From NCBI RefSeq assembly GCF_964022235.1, contig NZ_CAXHZL010000015.1, forward strand, positions 32,793-96,792: DNA of 64,000 bases. The letters run 5' to 3'. Below are positions 45,103-54,289 of this stretch, piece after piece; the first letter of the stretch is position 1; every line of letters starts with the position of its first letter. Under the pieces are notes generated by a model. That model saw nothing but the letters and a program-made list of their open reading frames with translations. It did no database searches and was not told the origin of the DNA. The position numbers and the translations under genes are program-made. Source of the DNA: Limimaricola sp964022235. GTDB taxonomy: Bacteria > Pseudomonadota > Alphaproteobacteria > Rhodobacterales > Rhodobacteraceae.

Positions 45103-45876
45103 TCAGACGAAGGATCGCCCCACCAGCACTGCGCCGGCTACGATCAGAAGGCAGGCCGAAACGGGGCCGAAATAGCGCCAGTCAGGGGCGAGTTTCTCGA
45201 CCAGCACGTAGGCTGCCAAAGCGCCGACCCAAGCCAGGTTCATCACCCCGCCCACGAACAAAAGTGCCATCAATGCCCAGCAGCAGCCCAGACAGTATAG
45301 GCCGTGCCGGAGCCCCATCCGAAGGGCGCCCGACAGCCCCACCCGCCAATGTTCGGTGACGAAACCCAAAGGCGACCGGCAATGCCGGAGGCAGGCCGCC
45401 TTGGCCGGCGTCAGCTGGTAGATCCCCGCCACAAGAAGGAGCAGACCGGCGAGAAGGCCTGAGTTCGCCCGCATGCCTGTCAGAAGACCGATCCGCGTCA
45501 GCTCCCACTGCGCCAGCGTGGCAAACACGCTGAATCCGCCCCAGACCAGCAGGTACCCCGATACGAAAAATACGGTGCCCATGGGGCGACCCGACCGTCT
45601 GGCCGCGGCGGTATAGAGCAGGATCATCGGCGCGGCGCTCGGCAGCATCATGGCGAGCATCATCACCCACCACATCGCGAACATCAGCGCCGCGTGGCCA
45701 GGCGACCAGCTTGCAGGCACCATGCGCTCCATCGGAGCCGACATCGAGGACATCTCCATGCCGGCCCCGGTCAACAGATAGCCCCACGACAGCAGCGTCA
45801 CCGCTGCGAGGCCGAACGCCGCGATGAGTTGGTCCTTGCGCAGCAGCCGCTCGAACAGGTGCGCCTCGCGGAGCAT
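45103..45876 (-). CDS. DUF2182 predicted metal-binding membrane protein
   Basis: A 257-residue membrane protein with about six spans and family marks MWWVMMLAMMLPSAAPMILLY and GLYCLGCCWALMALLFVGGVMNLAWV (Cys-rich). DUF2182 proteins are commonly paired with DUF1326 proteins, as here, and are thought to be metal-related on account of conserved Met/Cys residues. Start ATG 45876 lies one base past the DUF1326 stop. Biochemical function is unknown. Confidence 0.85.
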   Translation of the reverse strand: MLREAHLFERLLRKDQLIAAFGLAAVTLLSWGYLLTGAGMEMSSMSAPMERMVPASWSPGHAALMFAMWWVMMLAMMLPSAAPMILLYTAAARRSGRPMGTVFFVSGYLLVWGGFSVFATLAQWELTRIGLLTGMRANSGLLAGLLLLVAGIYQLTPAKAACLRHCRSPLGFVTEHWRVGLSGALRMGLRHGLYCLGCCWALMALLFVGGVMNLAWVGALAAYVLVEKLAPDWRYFGPVSACLLIVAGAVLVGRSFV

Positions 45877-45877
45877 G

Positions 45878-46519
45878 TCAATGCGCCTTCGAGATGATGC
45901 CGCTGTTCGAAAAATGCAGCTCGTTGAACTGGGCATAGCTGTCGGTGTTGTTGGGAAGATCGATCAGCCCCTGGGTTCGCGTCGTGGCGCTGCCCATCTC
46001 GGCGACCCGGTAGCCAAAGCCGCCGATCGTGTCGATCCGGACCCGGTGCGGATTGCCGGTCACGGGGTTGCGGATCGGGCGGGCCTCGAGATCGAAGACA
46101 TCCTCGACATGTACCTCGCCGGTCCGGCCTTCGATGTCGGAGCTGTAGGAGATCTTCTTGTAGAGCGTGTCTTCCTTGTTGGGCGACATCATCGAGAAGA
46201 CCCACCACATGGTCGCCATCTCCTCGGTGTCTTCGCCGCGCATGATCTTCTCCAGCGCGTCGCGCTGCTCGGGGCTGGCGCGTTCGTCGATGATCATCTG
46301 CATGTGGCCGTCGCCTTCATGGATCGGGCCCGGCCATTTCACCACCATCGCCATGTTCAGCCCGTCGAGTGCGACATCGCCGTAATGGCCGCGGTCGACA
46401 TGAAAGCCGAGCGCCGCCTCGCAGGTGCCGTTGGTCGGCGAGGCGTTGAACTGGCATGGGCAGCCATAGGCGCAATTGCAGTTGGTCAGTTCGGAGCCGT
46501 GAATTTCCCAGGGGGTCAT
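45878..46519 (-). CDS. DUF1326 protein
   Basis: A 213-residue soluble protein with the DUF1326 signature ELTNCNCAYGCPCQFNA near the N-terminus (four Cys in a compact cluster, a likely metal or redox site) and a conserved WPGPIHEG segment. ATG 46519 has AAGGAG upstream. It is coupled to DUF2182. Function unknown; the pair may handle a metal ion at the membrane. Confidence 0.85.
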   Translation of the reverse strand: MTPWEIHGSELTNCNCAYGCPCQFNASPTNGTCEAALGFHVDRGHYGDVALDGLNMAMVVKWPGPIHEGDGHMQMIIDERASPEQRDALEKIMRGEDTEEMATMWWVFSMMSPNKEDTLYKKISYSSDIEGRTGEVHVEDVFDLEARPIRNPVTGNPHRVRIDTIGGFGYRVAEMGSATTRTQGLIDLPNNTDSYAQFNELHFSNSGIISKAH

Positions 46520-46578
46520 CGGTCTTCTCCTTGCGAGGTTTCTATCGTGTCGTTGCAGTGTCCTTCGGATCGTGTGGG

Positions 46579-48681
46579 TCAGAGCAGCTCGGCAAGCAGG
46601 CGCGCGGCACGTGCGGCGCCGTCCGCCTCGACCGGCAGTATTGTTCTGGGGGTGGTGAGTTCGTCGACCATCGCCTGCGCGATGCGCTCGGGGTCGGCCT
46701 CGGCGTAGTCCATCCTGCGCCCGGCGTTGTAGCGGTCAAGCCTCTGGGCCACGTGGAAGTTCTGCTCGAAGTGGTTCCTGAGCGGGAAGTAGAGAAACGG
46801 TGTGCCAGCGGCGGTCAGCTCCATCGCCGTGGTCAACCCGCCTTGCACCAAGGCGAGGTCGCAGGCGGCGAGATGCCGGTCGAGGTCCGGCACGAAGGCC
46901 TGAGCCTCGACGCCTTGGGGCAGGACGAACCTTGCGGGATCAAGCCGGGGGCCGGTCACGACGATCATCCGCAACTCGGGGATCCAGGCTTTCGCCGCCG
47001 GATAGGCTTCGAGAATGCGTCGGATCAGGCTGGCGCCGACGCCCGAGCCGCCGACCGTGACGATGCAGATCTTCTCGCCGTCACGGTAGCCGAAGCGCTC
47101 GCGCAGCTCGGCGCGGCCGCCGAACTCGGACGGGTGCTGGCCGATGATATAGCCCGAGAAGTCATAATGCCGTGGCACCCAGTCGCGCATCTGCGGCAGA
47201 TCGGGGCCGAAGGCATGCGGGATGATGTCGTCCGGCCCCCCAACGAAGATCGCCCGATCCCGGACCTGCGGGTGGCGCTCCACGTGGCCGATCATCTCGG
47301 CGTTGTAGTCGGCGGTTAGGAGCGCTTCGCGCGGACCGTTCTGCGGCATCGGCACCCAGCCCACGAAATCCGTGAACCACGCCACCTGCGCCCGCTTCAG
47401 CTCGGGGTGCTCGTGCCAGTAGTGATCGACATCCCAGGCCTCGTCGGCGATCACGAGGTCATAGGCCCCGTCCTCGACGGCCTCCTGGAACACCATGAAG
47501 TTCTTGATCAGGATCTCGTCCATGTTGCGGATCGCTTGGAACGCGTTCAGGTCGTGCTCGCCGGATTCCTCTTCGATATGCGCGGACTCATTGGCGAGCC
47601 GCGTGCTCGCGGGGTGCAGCATCTCGTTGTTGGCCGACAGGAACCGGGTCACCGGATCCTGCGCCAGCCAGTGGACATCGAGATCCGGATGCAGCTTGCG
47701 CAGCTCGCGCGTCACCGCGAGATCACGGCGGGCATGACCGAGGCCGATCGGAGAGGACAGGTAGAGGGCGCGTTTGGCCCTGCCCCGGCGGTGCGGCCGA
47801 GGTGCGGATTCCGGCGTGCCGATATGGCGGTTGAGGAAGTCACGCACCAGCATGTTGAAGCGCGCGGGAAACCGGACGTTGGCCCCGTGCCCCACCTCAG
47901 GCCAGAGCTGCAACTCGCCCCCAGTAATCCGCGCTGCGGCTTGGGACATGGCCGGAGGCGTCACCTCGTCGGCCGCGCCATGCACCCAGAGCGAGGGACA
48001 GGCGATGCGCGCATAGGCCTCTTCGGTGGCGGGATACCGGCCATCGTCCCGAGCCCCGGCCATGCGCGCCAGAATGTCGCCGCTGCCAGTGGCGGCCCAG
48101 TTCAGCGCGTCCTCGATCTGCTTGGTGGAATGCGGCTCGCAGAACATGCGGCTGAAGAAGAACGCGCAGAAATCGGCGTAGTCGGATTGCCAGTAGTCGA
48201 GGTTGAACTTCTCCCAACCCTCATGGCGGCTGCGCTTGGCATGCAGGCTCTCAGCGGTCTTGTGGAGGTGCGTCGGGACAAAGGGCACCACGGCCCCGCA
48301 AGTGATCAGCGCCTCCACGCGTTCCGGGCAATGCGCCGCGAGCAAGGCGCCGTAAAGCCCGCCAAGCGACAGGCCAACAAGGCTCGCGCGTTCGGCGCCT
48401 GTTGCGTCGAGGATCGCAAGCGCATCGTCGACGAACTGCGACGGGGCGTAGGCATTCGGGTCGTCCGGGTGATCAGAAAGGCCGTTGCCGCGCGGATCAA
48501 AGGAGACGACCCGGAAATGATCGGCAAAATAGGGGATCTGCGCCTTGTAGACTCGCGAATGCACGATGGGCCACGGCGGAAGGAACAGGAGGGTTCGGGC
48601 GCCATGCCCATGCACCGCGTAGCGCACCTTCACGCCGTCCCGTTCGATGAAGCGTTCTATGCAGGGGACGGCGGCGCGCAT
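46579..48681 (-). CDS. Fusion of an alpha/beta hydrolase and a GT-B glycosyltransferase
   Basis: A 700-residue protein with two enzymes in one chain. Residues 1-287 are an alpha/beta hydrolase: oxyanion region LLFLPPWPIVH, nucleophile elbow VGLSLGGL (Ser105), acid HGAADEV (Asp238) and EVGHGANV (His265). Residues about 303-700 are a UGT/MurG-like GT-B glycosyltransferase: YLSSPIGLGHARRDLAVTREL (acceptor-side start), VTVGGSGVGASLI, and ALVQGGLTTAMELTAAGTPFLYFPLRNHFEQNFHVAQRL (donor-binding end). ATG 48681 has GGAGG upstream. The TetR gene ends 17 bp before it. A hydrolase coupled to a transferase suggests processing of an ester or lactone together with its glycoside. Substrates are unknown. Confidence 0.85.
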   Translation of the reverse strand: MRAAVPCIERFIERDGVKVRYAVHGHGARTLLFLPPWPIVHSRVYKAQIPYFADHFRVVSFDPRGNGLSDHPDDPNAYAPSQFVDDALAILDATGAERASLVGLSLGGLYGALLAAHCPERVEALITCGAVVPFVPTHLHKTAESLHAKRSRHEGWEKFNLDYWQSDYADFCAFFFSRMFCEPHSTKQIEDALNWAATGSGDILARMAGARDDGRYPATEEAYARIACPSLWVHGAADEVTPPAMSQAAARITGGELQLWPEVGHGANVRFPARFNMLVRDFLNRHIGTPESAPRPHRRGRAKRALYLSSPIGLGHARRDLAVTRELRKLHPDLDVHWLAQDPVTRFLSANNEMLHPASTRLANESAHIEEESGEHDLNAFQAIRNMDEILIKNFMVFQEAVEDGAYDLVIADEAWDVDHYWHEHPELKRAQVAWFTDFVGWVPMPQNGPREALLTADYNAEMIGHVERHPQVRDRAIFVGGPDDIIPHAFGPDLPQMRDWVPRHYDFSGYIIGQHPSEFGGRAELRERFGYRDGEKICIVTVGGSGVGASLIRRILEAYPAAKAWIPELRMIVVTGPRLDPARFVLPQGVEAQAFVPDLDRHLAACDLALVQGGLTTAMELTAAGTPFLYFPLRNHFEQNFHVAQRLDRYNAGRRMDYAEADPERIAQAMVDELTTPRTILPVEADGAARAARLLAELL

Positions 48682-48698
48682 GGCTCGATCCTCCGGTT

Positions 48699-49301
48699 TC
48701 AGGGGCGCTCGTAATGTTCGATAACCTTGCCGATCCGGCGTAGCGCGCGGCGGACCGGCAGATCCTCGGCCTCGGCGCCGAGCAGAAGATAGGCCTCCGT
48801 GCCGATGAAGGCGGAGCCCACGAGGGCGGCAATATCCTCGGCGTCGAAGGGTCCCAGCCCACCGGTCTTCGCGGCAAACTCCTGAGCAAGCTGCACGTGC
48901 AGGTCGCGCCACCTCCTGAGCGACAGCCTTACGGCATCCCCGATCTGCGGGTTGGACCAGCCGACCGCGATCAGCTCTTGCAAGACCCGCACGTAGCCGC
49001 TGTCGAAATCCGTATCGAGAAAGTCGCACGACACCTCCCATTTCCGCGAGAGCGGGATGGATGGATCGGTGAAGACCTCGGTTTGTCGGGCCAGCAACTG
49101 CTCGGTCAAGTGCTCGTAGAGGGCAAGGACCATGCCGTCCTTGGAACCGAAATGATACCGGATCTGGCTCATCTGTGTGCCGGCAGCCCCGGCAACGGCG
49201 CGGGTCGAAAGCCCGGTAAAGCCTTGTGCCATCAGAACCTCCCGCGCGGCGGCAAGGATCTTCTGCTTGGTCGTAAAGGTATTGAGGCGCTGTGTCGCCA
49301 T
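48699..49301 (-). CDS. TetR-family regulator
   Basis: A 200-residue regulator with an N-terminal helix-turn-helix (KQKILAAAREVLMAQGFTGLSTRAVAGAAGTQMSQIRYHFGSKDGMV) and a helical ligand domain with a C-terminal TetR dimer region. It heads a six-gene operon and has an ATTCG-AA-CGAAT dyad 17 bp before its start, so auto-repression of the operon is likely. Confidence 0.9.
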   Translation of the reverse strand: MATQRLNTFTTKQKILAAAREVLMAQGFTGLSTRAVAGAAGTQMSQIRYHFGSKDGMVLALYEHLTEQLLARQTEVFTDPSIPLSRKWEVSCDFLDTDFDSGYVRVLQELIAVGWSNPQIGDAVRLSLRRWRDLHVQLAQEFAAKTGGLGPFDAEDIAALVGSAFIGTEAYLLLGAEAEDLPVRRALRRIGKVIEHYERP

Positions 49302-49317
49302 GAGTCGATATTAGTTC

Positions 49318-49329
49318 ATTCGAACGAAT
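49318..49329. promoter_or_regulatory. Dyad ATTCGAACGAAT, probable TetR operator
   Basis: Perfect 5-bp arms with a 2-bp centre within an AT-rich window immediately upstream of the TetR start at 49301. The position fits overlap with the promoter of the TetR-led operon. Confidence 0.5.
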
Positions 49330-49946
49330 TTTTCAAGGTGATGATGACGGTGGGGTTGGGTGATCATGTCGTCGGCTCTGACATTCGGGGTCCGAGCTGT
49401 TCGATGGTCATGACCAGTCGCATGTGACTGGGGCTATCGGGAACTGACCTGCGGCACGGCTCCCGGGATCTATGTCGCATGGGGCAAACATCACCGCTGC
49501 TGTAGTGGACCGGCGATCAGCCTCGCGCTCAACACGCTACCAATTCTGCATCCTGACGATAGTTGGAGAGCCAGGGTGAAGCTCGAAGCAGAATGTATCA
49601 GCCGTCTGCGACGAGTGTCAGATTCCATTCTCTCTTCGGTGGGCACCTCAACCGCGTTACCCGATCGTGCACCCGCAGCGAAAAATAGATATGTTTGCAT
49701 AGCCGCCTTCTCGCCAAACAGGATGCTGCACGATGCAGTCCAACGGCTGCATCAGGGAAGCTGCAATGCCGTGTTTGAACTACCGGTCAACGTCCGCTCT
49801 GGGACGCATGCACCTTGCATGAGCGTGAGATGAGCATGAGCATGAGCATGAGCATGAGCATGCTGCGATCTTGGGTCCGCTGTGCAATGCTTTGGCGTCT
49901 GCGCTGCTGAACCAACATCCTGATCGTCAGCAATCAGGAAAACGTC
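49330..49946. other. Intergenic with hexanucleotide microsatellite
   Basis: About 620 bp with no gene recognised. It contains five perfect ATGAGC units (49830-49859). Confidence 0.45.
49830..49862. repeat. ATGAGC tandem repeat (5 units plus ATG)
   Basis: Five perfect copies in tandem, preceded by a diverged copy (ATGAGC GTGAG). Length changes would be in multiples of six. Confidence 0.85.
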
Positions 49947-50135
49947 ATGTCCCAGAAACCCGGTTACTCTGAGTCCGAGACCATTGTGTCTGGTATGACC
50001 CTGCCCATGCAGGGCACCGAGCCGACCCAAGCCAGCCTGTACAAGGCACTGGATCGCAAGGGACACCCCAATACACACTGGAAGATGTGGTTGCGGCATA
50101 TCTCCGGAGCGAACGACTACTGCCCCCCTCTTTGA
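49947..50135 (+). CDS. Hypothetical small protein (62 aa)
   Basis: ATG 49947 follows AGGAAAACGTC and encodes MSQKPGYSESETIVSGMTLPMQ..; no family is recognised. The frame ends 30 bp before the IS terminus at 50165, so it may be the N-terminus of a longer gene cut by rearrangement. Coding status uncertain. Confidence 0.3.
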   Translation: MSQKPGYSESETIVSGMTLPMQGTEPTQASLYKALDRKGHPNTHWKMWLRHISGANDYCPPL

Positions 50136-50164
50136 GGGTGCACCTGAAGCGATGTCCCCAGAGA

Positions 50165-51290
50165 TGTCCGTCGTCAGATGATTTGGGACACGATGGTCTG
50201 ATGTTGACCGGAGGGTCTGGCTCGTTCGGGCTTCGCTTCATGCCGCCGTCTGGCGATGCAGCGAACGGCGCTTTTCGATGGTCCTGGCTTTGATCTCCTT
50301 TCGTCGATTGAGGATGGTGTCGGCCTTGCCGAGATAGACGTCGACAGGGGCGAGATTGTCGAGGCTCTCGTGGTAGCGGTGATGGTTGTAGTGGTCGACG
50401 AAAGCCGCCGCGGCTTCTTCGAGCGCCCCGGGCAGGTAGTAGTTCTCGAGCAGGATGCGGTTCTTGAGGGTCTTGTGCCAGCGCTCGATCTTGCCCTGGG
50501 TCTGGGGATGGTTCGGGGCGCCGCGCACATGGTCCATGCCCTTGGCGCCGAGCCAACCGGCCAGCTCCCCGGAGATGTAGCTGCTGCCATTGTCGCTGAG
50601 CAGCCGGGGCCGGTGGGCGACGGTGGCCCGGTCGCAGCCCGAGGCTCCCCGCGCATCTTCCAGCGTCGCGGTCACATCCGCCGCTTTCATCGTAGTGCAG
50701 AGCCGCCAGGCGACGACGTAGCGGCTGTAATCATCGAGGATGGTCGAGAGGTGGAACCAGCCCCAGCCGATGACCTTCAGATAGGTGAAGTCGGTCTGCC
50801 AGAGCTGGTTCGGCCGGGTTGTCTTCTCGTGGAACTCGTCCGCCGCCTTGATCACCACGAAGGCCGGGCTGGTGATCAGGTCGTGGGCCTTCAGAACCCT
50901 GTAAACGCTGGCTTCCGACACGAAGTAGTGCCGGGCTTCGGTGAAGCGGGCGGCGAGTTCCCGAGGTGACAGCTCGGGCTGCTCCAGGGCCAGATCGACG
51001 ATCTGCTCGCGCACCTTGTCGGGAATCCGGTTCCAGGCCCGGCTCGGTCGCGAGGGCCGGTCCTCGAGCCCGCTCGCCATTGTGCTCGAACCAATGGCGC
51101 ATCAATGGCTCGCCACCCAGCGACAGGTAGCGATCATACCAGCGGTAGAAGCTCGTGCGCGGCACGCCGATCATGTCGAGGGTCCGCTTCGCCGACAGAT
51201 GTGAGCGTTCCACCTGCCGGATGATCTCGAGCTTCTCGGAAGCGGAATACCTCATGCCTCGTCTCCCCCATCCCCGAGCATGCTTTTTTG
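50165..51290 (-). mobile_element. IS3/IS481-like insertion sequence (one end defined)
   Basis: The transposase 3' end and 70 bp beyond it are repeated in inverted orientation at 52709-52811, which fixes one terminus at 50165 (TGTCCGTCGTCAGATG). The other terminus, upstream of the transposase start, was not identified and may be lost; 51290 is approximate. Confidence 0.6.
50238..51255 (-). pseudogene. IS3/IS481-like transposase, frameshifted
   Basis: From ATG 51255: MRYSASEKLEIIRQVERSHLSAKRTLDMIGVPRTSFYRWYDRYLSLGG, a helix-turn-helix start. After a shift near 51090 comes LEDRPSRPSRAWNRIP and the rve core NQLWQTDFTYLKVIGWGWFHLSTILDDYSR, LLSDNGSSYI, GAPNHPQTQGKIERWHKTLKNR with D, D and E all present. 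One frameshift separates the DNA-binding and catalytic parts. Confidence 0.85.
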
Positions 51291-51295
51291 AGCAA

Positions 51296-52672
51296 GCGGT
51301 TCTCCAAGGCGATATATCGGCCATTATCGTCGAGAGCATTAAGCGGCTCGGTCGCCGCGCACTTGATATCCAGGAACTTGCGGGATGGTTCGAGAGCAGG
51401 CGCATAGATCTCTATGCGGCAAATGGGGGCAAGTTCGACTGGAAGCTCCTACCGTTCCTTGCCGCTTTCGCCGAGTACCAGGCCCGGGAGATCGCCGACA
51501 ACACCAGACGCGGTCAGATGGGGACAACGTCACGGGGGCGGGTGGCAGCAGGTTGCGCCTATGGCTACCGCGTTGTGGCCGCAGAGGGGCGAAACCGAGA
51601 AATAGATCCCAGAGAGGCGGCAGTCGTACGGCGCATTTTCGGAGACTACGCCGACGGCCTGTCAGCTCGCAAAATCGCATCGAACCTCAACAAGAAAGGC
51701 ATCCTCTTCCCGTCGGGCAAGGACTGGGTCGACATCACGATCCGGGGCAACGCCCAGAAGCGTGATGGGATGCTTCGCAACGAAGCTTATGTCGGCCGGA
51801 TCGTCTATGGTCGGAACCGGTTCGGGCGAGACCCTGATACGGGAGATCGCCTGTCCCGCCCGGGCGAGGAACAGGATATCGTCTGCGGTGAATGCCCCGA
51901 ACTCACAATCGTCGATGTCAAGGTCTGGGATCGGGTTCAAGATCGTCTCGAGGCAACCCATGCCGCGCATGTTGACCAAAGCGCGCCGCTGAACACGAGC
52001 CATCGATCAAAGTACCTGCTGTCGCGGCTAATCAAATGCGGCTGCTGCGGGGGCGGCTATACCATCGTCGGCAAGAACCGATACGGGTGCTACAATAAGA
52101 AACCCAAAGGGTCGTCGGTCTGCTCGGACGGTAGGACCTTCACCCGGGACAAGCTTGAGGCGCGCGCACTGGCGCGACTGCGCACCGACCTGATGACGCC
52201 GGCCTTCGCCGACCAGTTCGCCGCTGAGGTCGCCCGGCTGCTCGCTGAAGAGATGGCTGGGGAAACGGGATCGCTTGCGGCTCTCCAGCGTGAGCTCGAC
52301 AAGGTGACGGGAAAGATCGATCGTCTGCTTGATCAACTCGAGGAAGACAATGTCAGTGAGGCTTTGATGTCGCGCTTGGCGGACCGAGAGCAGGAAAGCC
52401 GACGCCTACGTCTTGATATAGAGGCAGCGCGGGCTCCTCGGCAAACGGCGCTCATGCCGACAGCTGAGGAAATGCAAACCATCTATCACCAGAAAGTCCG
52501 GCAGCTCGATGAGCTTCTGGCCGATAGCGATCAGATGGTCGAAGCGAACCGACTGCTGGGCGAGATGCTTGGAGCCATCATCGTGCGGCCAGACGAAAAT
52601 GCGCGGGATGGCATAGTCGTCGAGATCCAGGGCGAAGCGCCCTGGATCATTAGCCGGTCAGGGCAATTCTGA
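51296..52672 (+). pseudogene. Large serine recombinase lacking its catalytic N-terminus
   Basis: Residual resolvase domain (DISAIIVESIKRLGRRALDIQELAGWFESRRIDLYAANGG), then recombinase domain (GRVAAGCAYGYRVV, REAAVVRRIFGDYADGLSARKIASNLN), zinc-ribbon (LIKCGCCGGGYTIVGKNRYGCYNKK..C), and a coiled coil to the end. The first 60-70 residues with the nucleophilic Ser are missing where the IS abuts, so it is inactive despite a 450-codon open frame. Intact relatives integrate or excise phages and islands. Confidence 0.75.
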
Positions 52673-52708
52673 CTTGGTATTGAGTAGTAAATTTGGACTG
52701 CAAGCAGT

Positions 52709-52811
52709 CGTTCGCTGCATCGCCAGACGGCGGCATGAACCGAAACCCGAACGAGCCAGACCCTCCGGTCAACATCAGGCCATCGTGTCCCAGATCATCT
52801 GACGACGGACA
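52709..52811. repeat. Inverted copy of the IS terminus at 50165-50267
   Basis: The 103 bp match the other end at about 99 positions in inverted orientation, including the last codons of the transposase and its terminus. It appears to be the remains of a second, oppositely oriented IS copy. Confidence 0.8.
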
Positions 52812-52878
52812 ATCCTCGCGCTAAAAGGCGGCGATAGGGTCAATTTTTGAAGAAGACCGCCATCACCGTGAGGGCTAT

Positions 52879-53337
52879 TCAGTCGACCCCCTTTTGCTGC
52901 ATTTCACCCGGTATTCTGCCCCCGAGTGCAGTTTTCAGTTCGCGGGCAAGCTTGATCAAGACCTGCTCTTTCTCTGCCCCGAGCAACGATCCGATTGTGG
53001 TATCTATATCCTGCCATGCATCGCGGATATCTGCGACCATGCGCGCGCCAGCCGGTGTCAGCGCCACGACATCACCGCGTTTGTCCTTCTCGCTCCTGTG
53101 GCGCACGACGAGATCGAGGGCCAGAAGCCGGTCGATCATCGTACTCATGCTGCCTTTGGTAATGTCGAACTCGCGCGCCAGGACCGTCTGTGACGTCGGA
53201 CCGATGACATCGATCGCCACGAGGATTCTGGCCTGACGCGGCCGAACGCCCAAGGGGGCGAGCCGTTCAGTCAGGCGCTTTTCGAGCAGATCGGCGCTGT
53301 GGAGCAGCGCGTGAAACTTGGCATGCTGTGTCGTCAT
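52879..53337 (-). CDS. MarR-family regulator
   Basis: A 152-residue winged-helix protein (LGVRPRQARILVAIDVIGPTSQTVLAREFDITKGSMSTMIDRLLALDLVVRHRSEKDKRGDVVALTPAG). ATG 53337 has AAAGGCAGG upstream; the longer ATG 53370 would run over the operator dyad. It is divergent from the DUF1499/RND group, with a GTTTG-N4-CAAAC dyad next to its start, so it probably represses both directions. Ligands of such MarR proteins are often phenolic compounds exported by the controlled pump. Confidence 0.88.
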   Translation of the reverse strand: MTTQHAKFHALLHSADLLEKRLTERLAPLGVRPRQARILVAIDVIGPTSQTVLAREFDITKGSMSTMIDRLLALDLVVRHRSEKDKRGDVVALTPAGARMVADIRDAWQDIDTTIGSLLGAEKEQVLIKLARELKTALGGRIPGEMQQKGVD

Positions 53338-53358
53338 ACCTGCCTTTAACATGAAATG

Positions 53359-53372
53359 GTTTGTATCCAAAC
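53359..53372. promoter_or_regulatory. Dyad GTTTG-TATC-CAAAC, probable MarR operator
   Basis: Perfect 5-bp arms around a 4-bp spacer lie 22 bp upstream of the MarR start, in the gap shared with the DUF1499/RND genes. MarR sites commonly have this short-arm palindromic form. Confidence 0.6.
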
Positions 53373-53478
53373 TAAATTATGCTACCTGTCTTCCCGGTTT
53401 CAATCCCGAACGCCGAACGGCCCGCTGACCCGCACTGCACATGTCGGGTTGCCTTTGGTGAGATGAAAGGACGATGTC

Positions 53479-54204
53479 TTGCAACACGCTGGAAAGATTG
53501 CGTTGTTCGTCGCCGTGGCCGGTCTCGTCGGCGTGGTGCTCATGCTGTTTGGCGCACGATTCGGGCTCTGGGAGCCGATCGTGGGCTTTGGCATCTATCG
53601 GACCTACCTCACCCCTCTGGGCGCGACCGTCGCGGGGCTCGGCCTGCTCGCGGTAGTCATCCATGCCGTGCGCAAGGAGCGAAAGGGCGCACTCGCCGGT
53701 GGTCTTGCGGCCGTGATCGGGGTGGCCTGTCTGGCCCCCACGATCGCCAGCGCGATCAACCCGCCCCAGCGCGCCGCTCCGATCCACGACATTTCGACCG
53801 ATACGGTGAACCCGCCCGAGTTCGAAGTTCTCGACGAGACCCGTGCGGGGGCCAGCAACACGCTGGACTACGGCGGGGCCGAACTGGCTGCCGCGCAGGC
53901 CGCCAACTATCCCGATATCGCGCCGCTCGAGACGGATCTGTCCCCCGACGCTGCCTATCAGCGCGCCCTGACGGTCGCCGAAGACATGGGGTGGGACATC
54001 GTCGCCTCGGACCCGGATCGGCTTCGCTTCGAAGCGACGGCGCGCACGTCCGTTTTCTACTTTGCCGATGACGTGGTGGTTGTCGTTACGTCGCAGGACG
54101 ACGGCAGCCGTGTCGACATGCGGGGGGTGTCTCGAGTGGGGCGCAGCGATCAGGGCGTGAACGCGGCACGCATCCGCGCCTTTCAGGAACGGTTCGGCGA
54201 GTAA
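53479..54204 (+). CDS. DUF1499 membrane protein
   Basis: A 241-residue protein starting at TTG 53479, with AAAGGA upstream; an in-frame TGA 15 bases earlier excludes longer forms. Three N-terminal spans (residues 5-28, 45-64, 70-92) precede a DUF1499 domain (AYQRALTVAEDMGWDIVASDPDRLRFEATARTSVFYFADDVVVVV). DUF1499 proteins are of unknown function and often adjoin stress or envelope genes. It is first in the divergent group that contains the RND pump. Confidence 0.8.
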   Translation: MQHAGKIALFVAVAGLVGVVLMLFGARFGLWEPIVGFGIYRTYLTPLGATVAGLGLLAVVIHAVRKERKGALAGGLAAVIGVACLAPTIASAINPPQRAAPIHDISTDTVNPPEFEVLDETRAGASNTLDYGGAELAAAQAANYPDIAPLETDLSPDAAYQRALTVAEDMGWDIVASDPDRLRFEATARTSVFYFADDVVVVVTSQDDGSRVDMRGVSRVGRSDQGVNAARIRAFQERFGE

Positions 54205-54289
54205 CCGTGAGCTTACCGGACCGTGCCTGACAGAGAACCACGGCACGGTCGCTCGCAGATGATCATGAAGAAACAGGAGTTGGTCGAAA

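Noticed and set aside
48682..49041. N-terminal extension of the hydrolase-glycosyltransferase
   Set aside because: It overlaps the TetR gene out of frame and is Arg-rich noise; ATG 48681 has GGAGG.
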